Shown here: positions 61,115 through 64,000 of the stretch, one piece after another
How positions within the stretch are numbered: the first letter of the stretch is position 1
How the letters are laid out: every line of letters starts with the position of its first letter
NCBI GenBank assembly: GCA_905215965.1
Contig: CAJMSD010000010.1
Coordinates: 1-64,000, forward strand
DNA length: 64,000 nucleotides
Source: an uncultured bacterium
GTDB taxonomy: Bacteria; Bacillota; Clostridia; Oscillospirales; Ruminococcaceae
Direction of reading: 5' to 3'
The notes under the pieces: generated by a model
Databases searched by the model: none
What the model saw: only the letters and a program-made list of their open reading frames with translations
What the model was told of the DNA's origin: nothing
Program-made: the position numbers and the translations under genes

Positions 61115-61190
61115 CTGGTGTAGCTCAGTTGGTAGAGCAGCTGATTTGTAATCAGCAGGTCGGGGGTTCGAGTCCGTCCACCAGCTCCAT
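61115..61190 (+). tRNA. tRNA-Thr (anticodon TGT)
   Basis: The 76-nt gene has acceptor GCTGGTG/CACCAGC, anticodon arm CTGATTTGTAATCAG with TGT, T-arm GGGTTCGAGTCC and encoded CCA. Confidence 0.97.
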
Positions 61191-61227
61191 TTTATCGCTT
61201 GCTGCGATAGCTTTTAAAATTTATATG

Positions 61228-61313
61228 GGAGAGTTCCCGAGTGGCCAAAGGGGGCAGACTGTAAATCTGTTGCTTTTCAGCTTCGATGGTCCGAATCCAT
61301 CCTCTCCCACCAG
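61228..61313 (+). tRNA. tRNA-Tyr (anticodon GTA)
   Basis: The 86-nt gene has acceptor GGGAGAG/CTCTCCC, anticodon arm CAGACTGTAAATCTG with GTA, a long variable arm typical of bacterial tRNA-Tyr, and encoded CCA. Confidence 0.97.
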
Positions 61314-61473
61314 TTTCTTATTTTACTCTCCGCTTTACTAAATTAAGCGGATTTTTTAATTTATAACACCTTGCAAACTATGCAAGGGCTTTTTTATGTC
61401 CGGAGAAAAAGAGATTTTGCATTAAAATCACGCTTTTTTGTGCATAAATATATATTTTTTGCGGAGGATTTTT

Positions 61474-61998
61474 ATGATCAAAGCGGAGGTCAGATTCACA
61501 AAAAAACATTTTGAGGCTCTTGCAACAACTCAAAAAATCTCTTGGTTCACTTGTTTTTGCAGATTTTTCATTTTTGCAATATTGTCAATGTATATCATTT
61601 CCCGTATTTATGAAAGAGGATTCAGTTGGTATGCCTTCAAGCCGCTGATTTACGTTGCTTTTATATTTGTAGTTTTCTTTTTGCTGAAATATATTTCAAG
61701 TCCAAAGAAGCAATTTGAAAATTATCGAAAAAATTTTCCCAACGCGGTAAATACCTACTGCTTTGATGAGGAAAAATTCTCACTTCACTCCGTTTCGGAC
61801 GTTTCAAACAGCAACAGTGAGCATATTTACGAAACTATCGAGTCTGCCGAGGAGAAAAACGGCTTTTTCCTGTTAAAAATTAAGGGGATCGGCGTTGTGA
61901 TAATCGGTTTGGACGAAATTGTTGAAGGCTCGCCCGAGCAGCTTCGTGAGCTGCTGAAAAGCAAGCTTGGAAGCAAATTCAGTCAAAAAGCAAAATAA
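61474..61998 (+). CDS. YcxB-like membrane protein
   Basis: The 174-aa protein has two membrane helices (about residues 30-48 and 57-77) and a C-terminal soluble domain of the YcxB type, with FDEEKFSLHSVSDVSNSNSE and KGIGVVIIGLDEIVEGSPEQ. YcxB-like proteins have no assigned function. CGGAGG precedes ATG 61474. It lies between the tRNA genes and typA. Confidence 0.78.
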   Translation: MIKAEVRFTKKHFEALATTQKISWFTCFCRFFIFAILSMYIISRIYERGFSWYAFKPLIYVAFIFVVFFLLKYISSPKKQFENYRKNFPNAVNTYCFDEEKFSLHSVSDVSNSNSEHIYETIESAEEKNGFFLLKIKGIGVVIIGLDEIVEGSPEQLRELLKSKLGSKFSQKAK

Positions 61999-62065
61999 TA
62001 TTTTCAAAAAGCGCAAAATATGGCGGTTTCTGCCGCCATTGACATATATTTATGGAGGAATTACA

Positions 62066-63883
62066 ATGATAAGAGAAGATTTAAGAAACATCGCCATAAT
62101 CGCCCACGTCGATCACGGCAAAACCACTCTCGTCGACGAAATGCTCAAGCAGGGCGGCGCATTCCGCGAAAATCAGAATGTCGCTGAACGAGTTATGGAC
62201 TCGAACGATATAGAGCGTGAAAGAGGTATAACTATACTTGCAAAAAATACTTCGGTCTGCTATAATGATATTAAAATCAATATCATTGATACTCCCGGAC
62301 ACGCGGATTTCGGCGGAGAAGTAGAGCGTGTGCTGAAAATGGTTGACGGCGTGCTTCTTCTCGTTGACGCTGCGGAAGGTCCTATGCCGCAGACGCGTTT
62401 CGTGCTTTCAAAAGCTCTTGAAATGGGACATAAAATAATCGTTGTCGTAAATAAAATAGACAAGCCCGACGCTCGTCTCGACGAGATCGGCGATGAAGTA
62501 CTCGAACTTCTGCTTGATCTCGATGCCAGCGATGAGCAGCTTGAAAGTCCTATTCTTTTCTGTTCGGGAAGAAGCGGTACTGCTTCTCTCAGCCAATATG
62601 AGGCAGGAACGGATCTTAAGCCGCTCTTTGACACTATTATAAATTACATCGAGCCGCCAAAGGGCAATGAGGACGAACCGCTTCAAATGCTTATATCTTC
62701 TATCGATTATAACGAATATGTCGGACGTATCGGCGTCGGACGCATCGAGCGCGGAAGCGTGAAGGTCAATCAGCAGGTAACCGTATGCGACTATACGGAG
62801 TCAAAAAAGAATTATAATTCGAAAATCGTATCGCTCTATCAGATACAGGGTCTTAACCGTGTGCCCGTTCAGGAGGCTACCGTTGGAGATATCGTGTGGA
62901 TAAGCGGTATCGAAAATATAACCATCGGCGATACTATCTGCGCTACGGAAGCTCCCGAAGCTATCCCGTTTGTAAAGATCAGCGAGCCCACCGTTGAAAT
63001 GACCTTCTCGGTAAACGACAGTCCGTTTGCAGGACGCGAGGGTAAATTCGTTACCTCCCGTAAGCTCCGTGAACGCCTTTTCAAAGAGCTTCTCAAGGAC
63101 GTTTCTCTCCGTGTTTCGGAAACCGATTCAACTGACTCGTTCCGCGTTGCAGGACGAGGTGAAATGCACCTTTCGATACTTATCGAAAATATGCGCCGCG
63201 AGGGTTATGAGCTTGCCGTTTCAACTCCGAGAGTTCTCTATAAAGAGGGCGAGGACGGCAGAAAGCTTGAACCTATCGAACGTCTTGTTATCGATGTTCC
63301 CGAGGACTGCGTCGGCTCGGTAATGGAGAAAATGGGAAGCCGCAAAGGCGAGCTTGTTGAAATGCATCCTCAGGGCAGCCGTATGCGTATTGAATTCCTA
63401 ATTCCCGCAAGAGGTCTTTTCGGCTATAAGAGCGAATTCCTCACCGATACAAAGGGCGAAGGAATCATGAATCACGTTTTCAACGGATATGAGCCTTACA
63501 AGGGCGATATAGAACGACGCAGCACAGGCTCTCTCGTTTCCTTTGAAACAGGCGAAGCCGTTACCTACGGTCTCTTTAACGCTCAGGAAAGAGGTCAGCT
63601 TTTCATTCCTGCCGGTACTCCCGTTTACGAGGGTATGGTCGTCGGAGCTTCTCCAAAAACCGATGATCTCGTTGTAAACGTATGCAAGAAAAAGCATCTT
63701 ACAAATACCCGTGCAAGCGGAAGCGACGATGCACTTCGTCTTGTTCCTCCAAGAAATCTCAGCCTTGAGGACTGCCTTGAGTTCCTTGCAGATGATGAGC
63801 TGCTTGAGGTCACTCCGGAATCTCTCAGAATAAGAAAAAGAATACTCAGCAATACTCAGCGTGCTAAAAACAGAGCCAAATAA
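62066..63883 (+). CDS. typA: translational GTPase TypA/BipA
   Basis: The 605-aa protein has the GTPase motifs AHVDHGKTTL, DTPGHADFGGE and NKIDKPDAR, domains II and III like EF-G, and a TypA-specific C-terminal domain (STGSLVSFETGEAVTYGLFN). It binds the ribosome and aids assembly and stress adaptation. GGAGG lies before ATG 62066, the conserved start. A short ATGGCGG/CCGCCAT stem precedes it. Confidence 0.97.
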   Translation: MIREDLRNIAIIAHVDHGKTTLVDEMLKQGGAFRENQNVAERVMDSNDIERERGITILAKNTSVCYNDIKINIIDTPGHADFGGEVERVLKMVDGVLLLVDAAEGPMPQTRFVLSKALEMGHKIIVVVNKIDKPDARLDEIGDEVLELLLDLDASDEQLESPILFCSGRSGTASLSQYEAGTDLKPLFDTIINYIEPPKGNEDEPLQMLISSIDYNEYVGRIGVGRIERGSVKVNQQVTVCDYTESKKNYNSKIVSLYQIQGLNRVPVQEATVGDIVWISGIENITIGDTICATEAPEAIPFVKISEPTVEMTFSVNDSPFAGREGKFVTSRKLRERLFKELLKDVSLRVSETDSTDSFRVAGRGEMHLSILIENMRREGYELAVSTPRVLYKEGEDGRKLEPIERLVIDVPEDCVGSVMEKMGSRKGELVEMHPQGSRMRIEFLIPARGLFGYKSEFLTDTKGEGIMNHVFNGYEPYKGDIERRSTGSLVSFETGEAVTYGLFNAQERGQLFIPAGTPVYEGMVVGASPKTDDLVVNVCKKKHLTNTRASGSDDALRLVPPRNLSLEDCLEFLADDELLEVTPESLRIRKRILSNTQRAKNRAK

Positions 63884-63904
63884 AACATTTTTGAGGTGTC
63901 CTAT

Positions 63905-64000
63905 ATGAAAAAAACAGCTTTGGCATTATCTTTGACTATATGTTCTGCAAGCCTTGTATTGATAAGCTGCAGCGAAGTAGGAAATACAACCGAAAACAGC
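63905..64000 (+). CDS. lipoprotein, 5' end only
   Basis: ATG 63905 follows GAGGTG and opens a typical lipoprotein signal (LVLISC) with the cysteine near residue 22. The frame runs off the window after 32 codons. It lies 21 bp after typA. Confidence 0.75.
   Translation, partial: MKKTALALSLTICSASLVLISCSEVGNTTENS

Noticed and set aside
61129..61341. 70-aa frame
   Set aside because: It runs through the tRNA-Thr and tRNA-Tyr genes, so it is not coding.

Overview
The window comes from a fibre-degrading gut or rumen Firmicute, most likely a Ruminococcus-type member of the Oscillospiraceae. The evidence is two dockerin-bearing secreted proteins (a GH9 cellulase and a peptidoglycan amidase), threonine-rich linkers, a GH94 cellobiose phosphorylase, an intracellular GH43 enzyme, a single-polypeptide pyruvate:ferredoxin oxidoreductase, SpoVAC and YabP/YabQ sporulation proteins, and strong AGGAGG ribosome binding sites. 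No database could be searched, so species is not assigned.

Positions 1 to about 14,830 are a mobilizable integrated element. It opens with the 3' tail of a type I restriction specificity gene (hsdS) cut by a junction near 77. It then carries a secreted metallo-beta-lactamase-fold lipoprotein, an XRE regulator, a MobC/relaxase pair with a likely oriT, a second XRE regulator with its own operators, ImmA peptidase, Y-family polymerase, YolD-like protein, HIRAN, HD and WYL proteins, a sigma-like protein behind a complex leader, a large apparently structured RNA, a MazF-like toxin, a BRO-type antirepressor, two tiny proteins and a large serine recombinase. Three promoters in this element share an almost identical 26-bp dyad placed at exactly the same distance from an extended -10. 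They control the lipoprotein, the ImmA-polymerase-YolD operon and the HIRAN-HD-WYL operon, which defines a private regulon of the element.

From 14,990 the sequence looks like ordinary chromosome. It holds a small membrane protein and VOC protein, cellobiose phosphorylase, an M15 D,D-carboxypeptidase, a lipoprotein, a yybP-ykoY (manganese) riboswitch in front of a P-type ATPase, spoVAC, pyruvate:ferredoxin oxidoreductase, azlCD, a sodium/proline-type symporter and a PHP phosphatase. Next come the dockerin amidase, a lipoprotein-rnr-secG cluster read leftward, and the yabP-yabQ-divIC-S1 cluster read rightward. A Na/Pi symporter, glmM, a MATE exporter, two BspA-like LRR surface proteins, a polytopic membrane protein, acylphosphatase and a Wzz-like protein follow.

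The last 12 kb hold a GntR-ABC transporter operon with a degenerate CPBP protein, the GH43 and GH9 carbohydrate enzymes, rsmE, a cysteine-rich acidic small protein, three tRNA genes (Pro, Thr, Tyr), a YcxB-like protein, typA, and the start of a lipoprotein gene. Two MITE-like palindromic repeats lie in intergenic space at 32,319 and 47,702. Cellulose use is represented by secreted GH9 hydrolysis followed by cytoplasmic phosphorolysis of cellobiose, with pyruvate then oxidised by the ferredoxin-linked oxidoreductase.
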